Assembly (NCBI GenBank): GCA_020740775.1
Contig: JAHEWK010000017.1
Location: forward strand, 868,001 to 932,000
Direction: 5' to 3'
Origin: Ilyonectria destructans
Taxonomy: Eukaryota > Ascomycota > Sordariomycetes > Hypocreales > Nectriaceae
DNA: 64,000 nt
Under the pieces are notes generated by a model. The model ran no database searches and had not been told where the DNA came from. It saw only the letters and a list, made by a program, of their open reading frames with translations. Positions 1 to 11,282 of this stretch are shown here, piece by piece. Each line of letters starts with the position of its first letter. Position 1 is the stretch's first letter. A program made the translations under genes and the position numbers.

Positions 1-10
1 GGATCTAGAT

Positions 11-47
11 TACACACACACACACACACACATCTATTACGCCCGGT
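11..47. repeat. (CA)n microsatellite followed by a TATTACGCCCGG motif
   Basis: A run of alternating CA is followed directly by a TATTACGCCCGG motif. The same arrangement, CA run then TTATTACGCCCGG, recurs at 45901-45934. About 90 bp further on, both copies carry a related ATTCCGTGGT stretch. This is the end of a dispersed repeat and not an isolated microsatellite. Confidence 0.6.
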
Positions 48-2149
48 ATGCCTCTCACATCTGTGCTGCGGAGTGGACGTCAACTCCATTGAAAGGGTAG
101 GTCTTTATAGCTATAGATGTTGCTAGGTTATCGTGGGCAAATTCCGTGGTTGGGTTGTAATCTCTGAGACTAGCTATGTGACACAGTCCGTGTCAATCCA
201 ACAGTTTACACTGCGATGTACCTGGTGGGTCATCACTGGAGAGGTGGTAATATTACCTGTAACTGCATTGTTGCCGTAATTAAAGTCCACCTAGTTATAC
301 TAATTAATAAAGGGTGACAAAAGCATTTCTTAGTGGGGTTTTGTGGTTTTTTCTAGACCTACTTCTTGACTGGCTAGAATGCATGTTAACTCCTTCAGAG
401 AATCAATTGTTTTATTCGCTGGAATGTTTGTTACATTATTGCATGGGCTACTAAGAAAAAGCAGAGTTTTTTTTGATAAGACCTCGTCTCTTGAAAACTG
501 ACAAGGATAGCGTAGCCACCGAGGCCTGATTGGATTGGCTCGATCCAGTCTGATAAGAGCTCTTATCGCTCTCTCGACGTACGGCATCTCGATCTAATCG
601 AGTCATCAATTGAATCTTTAAAAAGCACGACAAAATCGTCTCAAGGGTGTGCATCGTTTTATATAGACTTTTCTCTTTCGATTGATCTACTTTTTGTTAG
701 TTTTATCATTGGTTTTGATGTTCTTTGAATAAAACACCGCGACTACCTCACCAGGAAAAACCAAGACACTGACCTAACCCGACTCCTGATCACCATTATT
801 GATGTTTAGGACCTTTAATCCACAAGGCCCTCGTCCGTTTTTGCATACTTGAAGTCCATTATTATCTACTCCCCCCTCCCCCTCCCCCACCCCCCCAGCC
901 GATAGATTGCATCTCGCACGATATTGCACCCTTGGTAGCCGACAGGCACTACAGGCAATAGGCCATGTTGGGGTACCAGATGGTGTTATTCGCCGTCAGC
1001 CGAACAAGACTGTTTTCTCAGCGATTTGCTTACCCTGTGACGGATCATCGAGATGCGTTCTGTGGGTGTGTGTACACCAGATGGATGGCTGCATGCCAAG
1101 TATGGTGGCGTTGTGTCTGGGGGGGGGGGAGGATCCACAGAACTGCAGGCTGGTCCTGATTAAGGATCGTCCTAACTTCCAGGGCTGTGGTTGCGGCGTC
1201 TCGAGTGTGTACCTTGCTTCTCACAGTCTTCAGTTGTGTGAGAACGACCCGGCTAATGCTGTGGGTGGTTTTGTGGTTCAAGTCGGATATAGTGTAGAGA
1301 GTGAAGGTCGAGGCCTTGCAAAATATTTGAAAGGACTAGACATAGCAGATGTTGGCCCTATGCAAGTCCAAAAACAACATCTTGCATCGTGAGGCCGAGA
1401 GACAGCCGCAATACGCGCACCGCAGTGTTTAGGGTAGCATCTAACCCCCCGGTCCCCTGTGTGAGATCGCGTAATCAGAGATCATAGCGCATCAGACCAC
1501 CGGGCTCTGTGGCCCCGCGCGAAGCGACTTGTCATATGCTAGGGTAGTGATCAAACTTGCATGTACTCCACTAACTCCATGGTTCGGTTCTCATCTAGAC
1601 AGCTAACCGTCGAGGGGATCGAGGGTCAATAAATCTAAAGAGGCAAGCTGGGGAGACGACTGCTGATAACGCCTTCGGGTTCGAAATTGGAGGGGACAAG
1701 GGAGACATCGATAATTTACACACCCATCAAGAGCTTCCCCGCCCCTACTCCCAGCGTTTACTCCAGGTCCAAACCGTCCCAACCGCTAAGCTTTCTTCCC
1801 GACGACCCCATACAGAGAAGCGCAAAGCTTCGGCCGAGTGGTGCTGGGGTCGGGGAGTTGCAGTCGACGTCCGAGCGATCGATGTAAGAAGCTGTTCTGG
1901 GAGATGATGACTAGTGCCATTGAGCTCGGCATCAGTTCATATTCAACTCTCTAACCGTAGCTGGTCAGGATCGCGATCGATCATTGAACGTTGAAATCCA
2001 TCTTGCACCCGCAGCAGGAACCGAGCTCAACGGAGTTCACCGTGCTCCGTACCGTGTGGCTAGAGCTTGAGTTCGTGCCACAACCCAAGCGCTAATCCCA
2101 AAAAGGCAAGTACGCCATTAGCTCTAGGATAAGTACGTTAAGTACTTCG
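48..2149. other. No supported gene; degenerate sequence with a polypyrimidine tract
   Basis: I see no convincing gene here. A C/T-only tract lies at about 869-899. The longest open frame (907-1392, plus) starts with TTG, has low-information composition and resembles nothing I know. The start of the stretch shares short matches with 45930-46030. Confidence 0.5.
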
Positions 2150-2375
2150 CTTGTTTGACTGTCCACTAATGGCTGCTAAATTTACAGCAGGCTATAACCA
2201 CTCCCTAGCACTCTAGCCTCCCTATGACCCCTGTAGTTATAGAGGATCTAGCGGATAACTTGTTATAGCAAGCCAGCAAGCCTTGTACCTCAAGTAACTG
2301 ACAAGGATTACAGGACGTGGCGCATTTAGCTTGGGACAAGACTTTTGAAAGAGCCCTCCGTAGCCACAACGGCGA
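2150..2375 (+). repeat. Degenerate copy of the 13642-13941 inverted-repeat element
   Basis: The right part (about 2280-2375) aligns by eye with 13858-13941. Both contain TGTACC near the start, a GTGGCG core, then AAGACTTTTGAAA and CCTCCGTA at the same spacing. The left end is too diverged to define, so only one terminus is recognisable. It looks like an older copy of the same non-autonomous element family. Confidence 0.5.
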
Positions 2376-3505
2376 TCGCCACGTTGGATCAGGGGGGTCT
2401 CGCAGAAAGAACCCGTTTGGGATCCCAAGGCGTCAAACCCAAGAGTTGTAAATCCTTATGGTTCCTTAGCCCAAGGTTCGCGAAAACCCTGTCCTCACGC
2501 TTGTCCTGGAGAGGGCAACACTTAACCATTGCATCTTCCAGGAGGAGGGGAACGCACACGCCACTGTCCCCCAGCCTCGGGTACGGTAATTAGAACGCAC
2601 ACACCTCGTCTCGCAGCTCCCAGCTCCCAGTTCATGGCGTTCCCCGTGGCAAGGATCCAGGGTCCACCCTGTCGGCCTCCGCACCTGGTTCCCCTCTCCC
2701 CGCGGCCCCATTGTATGATGTATCTGGAGCTCTTGTGCCCGATAAGGCCCCCCGCAGCGCAAGGAGATACTGTGGCATTTAGACCCTCGCTTATCGTGTT
2801 GTTGCCCTTTGCTGCCATGTATGGGCATGGCTGCGCGAGCTGCACCGGGATGTCAGGGTTTCGAAATTGCATTGCAAACGGAGCAATTCCGCTAGGGTGG
2901 CCCAATCGGAATTCCGTGAACTCAGACTTGAGGGCTTGTTACCCCCATCGCCTTGCAGAAAGATGTCCGAATCTCGAGCTTTTCATAGGAAAAGTCTATT
3001 TTCCCTCCTGGCGTCCTGCAGCACATAGCATGTGGGTGTGCCGTCCTGGGCTTGCTGGGGGGCGGCAAGGCTCTAATAGCTTGAGAGCCAAGGACCTTGG
3101 CAGTTGGTGGCTTGCGAGATGCCATGCATATTTGATTGTACCGTCGCCCTCAATCCTCTCGCGATCACCTCATTCGCTTGGATTCCCCTCCTTCAAAACC
3201 CTGCCCATGAATTTCTGCTTGTCAATTACCAAGCCGGCCCACTCCTTAACCCGTCAAATCCACTTTCAGACCTGCTCCTCTCCCCAGCCGCCTCTCAGCC
3301 CTGCCTGGCCCAGACACAACTGGCTCACTCAGCTGCCGTCCAGCAAACGAATAAGCAATACCGGGAAGAGTTACAGCCCTGCGTGTTGTCTTCGTTGGCA
3401 AACCGGCCCCCAACCAGTCGGCCTCGTAATCACCTTCCCACCCAACCCCGGGATAGCATAAATCGAAACTGAAGAACGATCACCATCTGTGCAGAAAGAT
3501 CCTCG

Positions 3506-4669
3506 ATGGCAGCCTTCGTCCATTCTTACCCACAGATAGCGGGAGATATTGCGTTTGGCCAATACTTCGACGGGATCGCCTCGACACCAGCGGCGGGATG
3601 CCTGATGACCCCTCCACCTTATCGCATCAGCATATCTTCCCCCGCATCTCGAAGCCACATAGCCTATCAACAAGCGATGAACCAAGTCACCGAGGGCTCG
3701 TTCTTTGACGAAGCAATCGGTACCTCCCCGATCTCGACAGAGGCCGGTCTCAGGTTTCCCAAACCTCTACCCCAATATATCATGGCAGCCAAGATGCCCG
3801 AGGAGTATGAACCCTCCCAGACAGTATTGCCGACGGCAAAACGCGAAAAGAAACCGCCCTGCCGACCCCAAAACCGACGGAAATCGCAAGAAAGCTCAAG
3901 CCTGTCAGAAACCGGTGCCTCCGCACTCGTTTCGGATGTACCGAAACCAAGAAAACGAGGCCGGGAACCCAAAGTTGAACCTAAAGAGCCTGCAAAGGCA
4001 CGTCGAAAGCAAAAGGGAGAGAGCAATGACGATGAGGATCTTCTTAGGGATTTCCGGCGACCTCACATCCTCGAACGCAATAGAATCGCTGCTACTAAGT
4101 GTCGTCTGCGCAAACGGGATGAAGCGTCAGCACTCGCCTCCCGTGAGCAGGCCATGGAGGAGAAGAACCGATACCTCTCAACCTATTTTGACCAGCTGAC
4201 TGCCGAGATCTACCACTTAAAGACCCAGCTCTTGCGGCATACTGATTGCAACTGCGTTCTCATCCAGAAATACATTGCAAACGAAGCGAGAAAGTCTGTC
4301 GATGGCCTCATATCTTTCTCTTCGGCCTTTCAACTCCCCGACGGACTCACACCTCCATACCACATGGGCTCAAGCGGCAGCAGAACAAGCGGAACAGATT
4401 CCTTGAGCATCCAAACGCCTGAGATGGAAATGGCCCCGCCAACATGGACCGACCCTTTTCAGCAAGACTCAAGGTCGTCGGCGGTCGGAGATGATTTGTT
4501 TGATATGGTATTAACGCCGTTCCAAAAAGAACCACTCCCGGTGCCAAGCCAATCCATTTCAAATGTGCCTTCCCTGTCCAGATGCGACCAGGGAGTTTTT
4601 GGTAGCTCAGGGCCACAGCCCCAGCCGGTAGTTGGAATGGTTTGGGAATCACAATGGGGGTTTCACTGA
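3506..4669 (+). CDS. bZIP transcription factor, ATF/CREB (AtfA-like) type, copy 1
   Basis: A single open exon of 387 residues beginning at an ATG in good context. A basic region and leucine zipper lie at about residues 182-250: the basic part contains ERNRIAATKCRLRKRD (the N-x2-A-x2-C-R pattern of bZIP proteins), followed by heptad-spaced hydrophobics and the LLRHTDCNC-x-LIQKYI extension seen in fungal ATF/CREB factors. Such proteins bind CRE/AP-1-like DNA as dimers in the nucleus and often act in stress responses. The N-terminal half is Pro/Ser/Lys-rich; the C-terminus is acidic and hydrophobic and may be an activation region. A diverged duplicate lies at 24507-25439 and shares upstream sequence. 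No frameshift or stop is seen. The family call is firm; the biological role is inferred. Confidence 0.85.
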   Translation: MAAFVHSYPQIAGDIAFGQYFDGIASTPAAGCLMTPPPYRISISSPASRSHIAYQQAMNQVTEGSFFDEAIGTSPISTEAGLRFPKPLPQYIMAAKMPEEYEPSQTVLPTAKREKKPPCRPQNRRKSQESSSLSETGASALVSDVPKPRKRGREPKVEPKEPAKARRKQKGESNDDEDLLRDFRRPHILERNRIAATKCRLRKRDEASALASREQAMEEKNRYLSTYFDQLTAEIYHLKTQLLRHTDCNCVLIQKYIANEARKSVDGLISFSSAFQLPDGLTPPYHMGSSGSRTSGTDSLSIQTPEMEMAPPTWTDPFQQDSRSSAVGDDLFDMVLTPFQKEPLPVPSQSISNVPSLSRCDQGVFGSSGPQPQPVVGMVWESQWGFH

Positions 4670-4906
4670 TGTCGGCCGTAGTGCTGCCATGTTCATGCCC
4701 AACGAGTGATGGGAGTGTACGAACTGAATGGAACAAATACAGTTCGAGTTGCCTTTCCTGGTCCTCATGGAAAGCCACATAACAGCCCAGAGCTGTCAAA
4801 GATTCCACTGAATGTACGGAGTAGGTCTTAGACCAATTAGCTTAGGCAGCCTGGGTTTCAATATGTTTAAGCCAAGGAACCTAGACTGTCGCTATTTTCG
4901 AGTCCC
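4670..4906 (+). other. 3' flank of bZIP copy 1
   Basis: No gene is seen. This stretch follows the stop codon of the bZIP gene and probably holds its 3' untranslated region and polyadenylation signals. Confidence 0.4.
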
Positions 4907-5215
4907 TGATGACGACATGGTCCTCAAAGAAGGACCTAAATGCTATTTTGAGCCTCCCTGCCAAACACCCTACCTGATAGAGCAGGAATGACTCAGTAGG
5001 GCATCAAAGCTTGTAGAAACTAAATGGACGCAGCAGATTGTTTGCGCAGAACCGATTGGGGGAGGGAACCATTCTCAGACCCTTTTCATGTGGAAAGTAC
5101 AAGCCTGATGACGTGGGCGCTGAAATAAGGATCTAAATGCTAATTTAAGAAATGCTGTTTTAAGACCCATTCTTTGAGCCTCCTTGCCTCACCCAATAGA
5201 GCAGGAATGACTCAG
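4907..5215 (+). repeat. Imperfect direct duplication with two AP-1-like sites
   Basis: Two blocks (about 4907-5000 and 5106-5215) share, in the same order, a CTGATGACG start, AAATGCTA, TTTGAGCCTCC, and AATAGAGCAGGAATGACTCAG (first block GATAGAG). Each therefore ends with the palindromic AP-1-type site TGACTCA (4989-4995 and 5208-5214), and each begins with a CRE-like TGACG. Sites of this kind are classic bZIP targets, and the block lies just downstream of a bZIP gene. Whether it is regulatory is inference. Confidence 0.5.
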
Positions 5216-6406
5216 CGAAACGTACGCTTTTGGACCAGTTGGTTCACGCATCCCAGGACACCAGGCCGAGGGCATGGAGGGTAAGCAGGGGACAAAACAC
5301 ATCGCAGGCCGTCCCATACATTTTGGACGTAGGGATTGCCATGTTTTTTGTCCCCCGCTTGAGGGTTGAGGTTAAGAAGTGGGCGTAGGCAATAAGTGGA
5401 TTAAGGCAGATGTCTCGCTCTGCTTATAGCAAATTGGCTCACCCACTAGCCGGTTAACTCCAGCCAACAAGTGTGCGAAAATGTGCAAAACCCATGTCCT
5501 GCAAGAATCACAATTGACTTACTCTATTGGTCAAAGAAATAAAGGTGCTACATCGTAAGGTTGGTGTTTTACTAGGAATCTCTTGTGATGTGCCTAGTCT
5601 CATGAGACTTTTCCTGCGATGTTGATGATCGCATTAGAGATCTCCTTTCACCCGTAGGTTCCTATAAGGTGTAGGATATTACAAATTTTCTCGCACTATC
5701 TCCAGGCTAGGACTAGGTATCTCGTGTTATATGGGGGATCTCAAGATGTCGGGGATCTTACTCGGGACATCTGCTGAGATTTCTCGTACGAGATTGCCTC
5801 AAAAATTAGAGAACTCGAATTAAGGTGGTAGCAACGAGGTTTCTTGTCTGAGGTCACTCTAAAATTAGAAAACCGGGGGCAGTGAGGCTGTCCACGCTCC
5901 TTGGATTGACGCATCTCTAATTTTACCCAACTCAATCCCCTTATCCCTCGCTCTTGGTAAAACAGATGATGATTCCTTGGGTTTGGAACAGGAGCCATTT
6001 TGGGGTTGGGGAAAAAGTGGTGCTCGGTCTATTTCATAATAATCTGAAGCGTTCCCATGTCCATGTGGTCCTTCCCCCCTTCCATTCGATCACAGGCCTC
6101 TCTCTGGTATTTCTCGGATTCCTCCATGATAACCTTCCTTCTTTTAAATATTCACTCTCAGACCTCACCGTGGTATTCAAACTGGAATCCCTTTCCCAAA
6201 ACTTTAACTTCATTTATTCCTTTATTTACCCATCCCATTTGATCAACGCCATCCAAGGGGGAAAGCCAAAAGCGCAGCTGACACCCTCCGCCTAGGCTGC
6301 GAAAGACATCAGATAAAGGCAACAGCATCGTGAATGACGAAGTAGTCCTAAGACCGATCTAGCCTGCAACCTGCCGTTGGGGCCGAAGGGAATAGCGCCG
6401 CTGATG
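5216..6406. other. Intergenic stretch without a recognisable gene
   Basis: Only short open frames occur (for example 5954-6295 plus), with no recognised domain and no clear splice structure. Nothing here is supported as a gene. Confidence 0.4.
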
Positions 6407-6411
6407 CCTAC

Positions 6412-6563
6412 TGTGAGGGAACGATCATGTGACTTTCATACTTTATGAATAGTCTCACTTTATGAATATTGTGTAAATAGCTTAAGTCAGAGCTTTCCTT
6501 AGGAATCTCTTTCTCTCCTTGTAAACAATCATTTTACCCAAGTCGCATGATCGTTCCCTCACA
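6412..6563. mobile_element. MITE with 24-bp TIRs and a 5-bp target duplication
   Basis: A 152-bp element with terminal inverted repeats of 24 bp. The left end begins TGTGAGGGAACGATCATG and the right end is its reverse complement, with one mismatch over the 24 bp. It is flanked by the exact direct repeat CCTAC (6407-6411 and 6564-6568), a target-site duplication. There is no coding capacity, so it must be mobilised in trans. The 5-bp duplication is not diagnostic of one superfamily. Confidence 0.8.
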
Positions 6564-7402
6564 CCTACCATGATGGCAAGCTTGACCTTTGGGAAACTTG
6601 CCCGACAATTAGCGGCGCCTGCTGCCGCGTTGGCTTTTCCTATACTCGGCATATGCATGAGCACAATGTCATAGCGGCCGATGCCTAACCAATGTATGCA
6701 TAGAAAAGTCGGCGGAGTTTGCCGAGCGGTCCAGGGATACGAATGGTTACATTATTTCGTATCGCAAGCCACAATGACAAATTTTCAAATTAACCTTTTC
6801 GTCCTTCAAATCAGATCAAAGGATGCATTCCGAATGTAGACACTTCCCAATCTTATGCTCTCACAAGACGTCTTTCAGCCTGCCGAGCCACGCGTAGCGT
6901 TAAGCTCTCATACCCTCATTGGCATAGCTGCTACCGGTAAGTTATAACATGTGAAAAAAGCCCGGCACTTGGGAATCCCTGTTCAAAAGCTCTGATGTAT
7001 CGGTAAATCCCGAATACTTTCTTCGGCAGTTCTGGTTGATAGACTGGATGCCAATATCAATTACTGCCACTCTACAGCTAGGAGATTTGCTCGATGCATG
7101 GTGATGCGTGATTAAGGGGAAGGAGTTGGAGAGAACTCTTCGCGGCAACTTTCGCAGCAACCGTGGACATCGTGGACATAAACTTGTGTTGATCGTGTTC
7201 GGCTTCGTCGCCTTCATATAGTGGGATCGCCGCGGCGGCTGGCGCTCCACGCATGATTGGTCTGAGGTGAAAAGAAATGTGGGGCCTCCGTGGTTACTGC
7301 CGCAGACGGCTTTATGTGTGCAAGACATAACGTTAATTTAAGAGTTGCATCATGCGTTTCAGTTGCGCGTTACGTAAGGTAATTGCTGTGAGTGCTAAGA
7401 GG

Positions 7403-7410
7403 TATATAAG
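7403..7410 (+). promoter_or_regulatory. TATA box of the carboxypeptidase gene
   Basis: TATATAAG lies 81 bp upstream of the ATG at 7491, followed by a pyrimidine-rich leader. Spacing and sequence fit a core promoter; it suggests the gene was once regularly transcribed. Confidence 0.5.
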
Positions 7411-7490
7411 ATAAGTAGGTGGCACAGTTTTCTGTGCAGAGATAGTCCACTTATTCTCTTCGTTTATTCTCCTCGGGCCTGACTCTGACA

Positions 7491-8818
7491 ATGAAGACCT
7501 TTCTTCTCTGGACGCTTATTGCGCTCACTTCCGTGACTTCAGGTCGCCTTCTGCCTGAAGAGCGCGAGGATAATGGATTGAAAACAGTTATCCGCCACCA
7601 GTCGGGCACTGAAACGCCAATCGGCACGGGTGATAGATTCAACGGCGGTGCAATAGCGCCACGAGGGCTGGGAACGCAATCTACTACCTTCAACACGCTG
7701 CTGAACGTTAAGGAGATTAAGAGTGGCCTTCAAGGCCTTGTGGGTACGTACAGAATCCAAACGTTTGAGACCCCATACAAGACCTACGAAGGCGCCACTG
7801 TCCTTGAAGCCAAGGTTGGAGGCACCGGAGGTAGCTGCAACAACGCCTTTCGTGTCTTCTTCAATGGCAATATCCACGCTCGAGAGCGCGGGTCTATGGA
7901 TAGCGTGCTTTACTTCATCTCCGATTTGCTGTACGCGATCAAGAATAACATCGGCCTGACGTACGGATCTAAGACGTACACCAACGCGCAAGTCAAGACT
8001 GCTTTGTCTGCCGGAATCGTCTTCATTCCCCTGAGTAACCCCGGCGGGGTGGCCTATGATCAGTTGACCCACAGCTGCTGGCGAAAGAACCGCAACCCTG
8101 GCTCAGGCCAATCCGTCGGAGTGGATCTGAACCGCAACTTCGACTTCCTCTGGGATTTCCGCAATCATTCGCGTCCAGTGTGCAGTCAAGCGTCGCCTCA
8201 ACCTCGCCTAGCTCCGAGACGTACCACGGAACCAGCGTCTTCTCCTAGCCGGAGACTAAAAACATCAAGTGGGTGTTTGATACATACTCCAAGATCCGCT
8301 GGTTCGTTGACCTGCACTCGTACGCGGGCGACGTACTCTACAGCTGGGGCAGTGACGAGAACCAGTCTGAGTGGCCGTACATGAGCTTTCTCAACGACTC
8401 TTATAGCAGCGTTCGCGGTCTCCTTTCCGACACACCGGGCTCCGGCAGAGGCTACGGCGAGTATACACCGACAGTGGAGCTCAATGCCAACCTCGCCGCG
8501 GCCCAGCGTATGACCTCCGCCATGACCGCGGGCGGCGGTCGCGCTTACACGGCTATGCAGGCAGCTGCCCTGTATCCCACATCGGGAGCTAGTGACGATA
8601 ATGCCTACTCGCGACATTTTGCAGACCCCAGCAAGAATCTTGTTTATGCGTACACAATGGAGTTTGGGTTTGGAAATAGCGCCGCATCTTGTCTATTCTA
8701 TCCCTCAGTCTCTCAGTACAACTCAAACCTCAAAGCAACTAGTGCTGGTTTCATGGAGTTGTTGTTGTTGTTGTTGTCTGCTGTCGAGCTGGGGCTTGAG
8801 GATGTGCCGACGTGTTAA
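7491..8818 (+). pseudogene. Secreted M14 zinc carboxypeptidase, disrupted
   Basis: The 5' frame starts at ATG with a signal peptide (first 17-18 residues, hydrophobic core FLLWTLIALTSV). Family M14 metallocarboxypeptidases remove C-terminal residues from proteins outside the cell. The zinc motif HARE (H129, E132), the Arg/Asn-Arg substrate residues in SCWRKNRN and GVDLNRNF, the third zinc ligand in WFVDLHSY, the Tyr of NAY and the catalytic Glu of YTMEFGFG are all present. The two halves are in different frames: one base appears missing at about 8166-8168 (after WDFRN), and in the second frame a TAG stop sits at 8246-8248. No plausible intron joins them. About 442 codons in all, near normal family length. 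A (GTT)n run near 8760 encodes a Leu stretch at the C-terminus. Confidence 0.85.
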
Positions 8819-10549
8819 GTCGGGGGGCTAGCTCAATTAACAGAGACGGAGCCACCGTAGTCCAAGCCTCCAATCTGGATGACCACGCCTCTTGGTAGGT
8901 GCTAATTCCAACGGCACCAATGGCTATTTACTTGAAAGACCTTGTAGTTGGACTCAGGTAGCTTCTGTAGAAACTGGTGACCTTCTTTTATAGATAAAAT
9001 TGACGATAACTAGTTGATATCGCTACAGTACGCCGCCCTGAGCCCTTTGGGAGCTTTGTTCCAATCCTCGGATCCGTACGGCAGACCTCAGACCTTGAGG
9101 CATCCGTTGTTTTATAACCCGAGATATTCTAGTTATGTGACATATACAGATGGCTCGTGAGCTGTTCATAGATCTTTGCAATAGTGTCTGTAACACTTCA
9201 TCCAAAGACTAGGGTAACGCGCTAAAGAGCTGATATGTATTCTTCGAGCTTAGCTTAGCCTGTACATATTCCATCTGTGCCTACACACGATTTCTCCAAA
9301 GATTATGACATCCCAATTCTACTGTTAAACCTCAAGTGCTGCTGTTATGTTCTTCAATCGGAGACCACGGACAATGCTTCGACCTTGGTAGTCCAATGGG
9401 CGGGTTGTCCTCCAAAATATCTCGCAAGGCCTCCAAAACTCATGGCTCGGGCCCTTACCAGAATCGTCCCCCGCAACCCTCACTATATCCTCCCTGGACT
9501 GGGGGGAAAACGGTGTGTTACGTTTCAGCCCGCCTGCGCGAGCGCACGGATAGCATGTCTAACCGGTCTCTTGCAAGTCTCGATGATCCAGATGCCGTTC
9601 TGGCGCCGTCGCCCCTCTGGCGCCGTCCATCCCGGCAAATGGCAAGTCAGGCTGTGACGGGTGATAGCTCCCACACAGGATGCCAGACTGAGGGATCTGG
9701 GATCCAGAGCTAAACTACCCTTTTCCCGGGCATTTGCTGTTAGTCTGGTGGTTCAACGGTGTCTGTGAGACTGAGACATGGCTTTTCTTGTCCACGCGCT
9801 TTCACAACCGTAACTTCGACTTCACGCTCCTCGCCGCTCGTCGTGTACTGGTCCGTCTGGGCAATTGAAAGAACTCGCTGCGTCTTGTTTTCTATTTCTG
9901 TTGTGGAGTGCAGTCATTTCGTTTGCAACGACTTATGAGAGTCGGCACAATATCTTCTTCCATCCCGAGCTTCCACTACACGGTTCTCCACCAAATCCAA
10001 AACCACCATCACTAGCACAAACCGACAGCCCAGCGGTCCATTCAAGGCACTTCCAGAGGGGTAAAGCCTCTCTTTAGCTCTTCCTCCCGCTGCTTCGACC
10101 ATCAGTTTAACCTCTTGCACAGAAACATATCGTTTGATCCCTCTCCATCTCATCGGCGACAGATCGCTGGGCGAACCGAATCCCATGGGAGATGACTCGA
10201 TTTTTTGGGACATCCTACATCTCCCAACCTCTTATATGGGAGCAATAGCGGCTGATAGACCATATAGTCCCGCTTGGTTCGTCCGAAGACAGGAGCAGAA
10301 CGGAAAACGGCGTCTACACGCAGATTGGTCCTCTACTCGATGGCTTCGTATATCGCTGTGATGCCAGCTCGGTGTGGACGCCACCCCCGACCGCGTTATG
10401 CTCTTAAGAATCGTCATGGGAGGTAACTTCATCCTAGACTGCCTGGGTGCAACTGAATTGATTGCCGAATAGATAAATGGATTGGCGGGCTTAGATCCCC
10501 AAATCTATCGGGAAGTGTAAACTACACGCTGAACATGGTGTCGTTCAGT
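8819..10549. other. No supported gene
   Basis: Short overlapping frames occur at 9277-9713 and 9865-10361, without recognisable domains. I see no repeat structure or RNA gene. Confidence 0.4.
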
Positions 10550-10738
10550 GTTGCTAATAGTATAAACAATAATTACGTATATTGACAATATGGACCCCTC
10601 ACAATATTATTGTATTGCCCAGTGGTGCGTATTGTATTACGCCATTTGACATTGGCCCATATTGTATTGTAATTATTGCCAAGGACCCAATATATTGGCA
10701 GTGTGACAATATATCCCACATATTCCACGTGATCTTCA
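10550..10738. repeat. AT-rich CAATAT/TATTG-repeat block, probable hAT subterminal region
   Basis: Many copies of TATTG and its complement CAATA occur in both orientations within less than 200 bp. The block lies immediately beyond the 3' end of a minus-strand hAT transposase fragment. Clustered short motifs of this sort are typical transposase-binding subterminal repeats in hAT elements, which is the likely explanation. Confidence 0.5.
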
Positions 10739-10960
10739 TCATTCAACTGCCACGGCTAAAGTATCGTCACTATGAGAATCTCGTATCCTGAACCATAGCT
10801 TCAGGCATTCCAGTGCTTCAATCACATCACTCCCAAGTCGGTTGCGACGGTCCGTAATGGTGATCTTCGCCCGAGAGAAGAGTCGTTCGGGTTCAGCAGA
10901 CATTGCAGGAATTGGCAGAATATCGACGGCCATCTTGCTCAGGTTGGGGTTAATTAGCAA
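10739..10960 (-). pseudogene. hAT transposase C-terminal (dimerisation) fragment
   Basis: A 73-codon frame that matches the hAT family C-terminal dimerisation domain: LSKMAVDILPIPAMSAEPER, then LFSRAK, then RNRLGSDVIEALECLKLW. This is the hallmark end of hAT transposases. The catalytic part upstream (higher coordinates) is not recognisable, so this is a truncated remnant. Confidence 0.8.
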
Positions 10961-11119
10961 TCAAAACTTTGCCTTCGCGTTCACTAGATCGAAGATCATT
11001 GTGAGGCTGACATTAGATTGAACCGTCTGTATTAGGTCAAGCATTAGATTGACGGTAAGTCTTTGGAATCATCTCTTCTTCTCTTTTCGAGTCGCCTCTC
11101 CATCGCTGGAAATAGAGCG

Positions 11120-11149
11120 AAGTTCATGCAGACCGATCTGCATGAACTT
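11120..11149. repeat. Short perfect hairpin
   Basis: AAGTTCATGCAGA (11120-11132) is followed after four bases by its exact reverse complement (11137-11149). It lies between two hAT remnants, and its function is unknown. Confidence 0.5.
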
Positions 11150-11282
11150 CATGGGGTGTATAAGATACCATAGAGTCAACCATCAAGGTCCTTACCACAG
11201 GGGTCGCGCGGGGGTGGCGGCACCACCTGTGTAGCCCTTCTGGAATGTCCAATGAGCGCATTGGGATAACCTAGACGCCAAG

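Noticed and set aside
907..1392. 161-codon plus-strand frame
   Set aside because: It starts with TTG, not ATG, has no domain or splice context, and sits in degenerate repeat-like sequence.
2529..3461. 310-codon plus-strand frame upstream of bZIP copy 1
   Set aside because: It has a TTG start and low-information Pro/Arg/Ser composition. The homologous region upstream of copy 2 is not kept open, so it is best read as promoter sequence.
6711..6735. tRNA-like TTTGCCGAGCGGTCC motif
   Set aside because: It resembles a D-arm/A box, but no TTCGA-type B box or acceptor-stem pairing could be found downstream.
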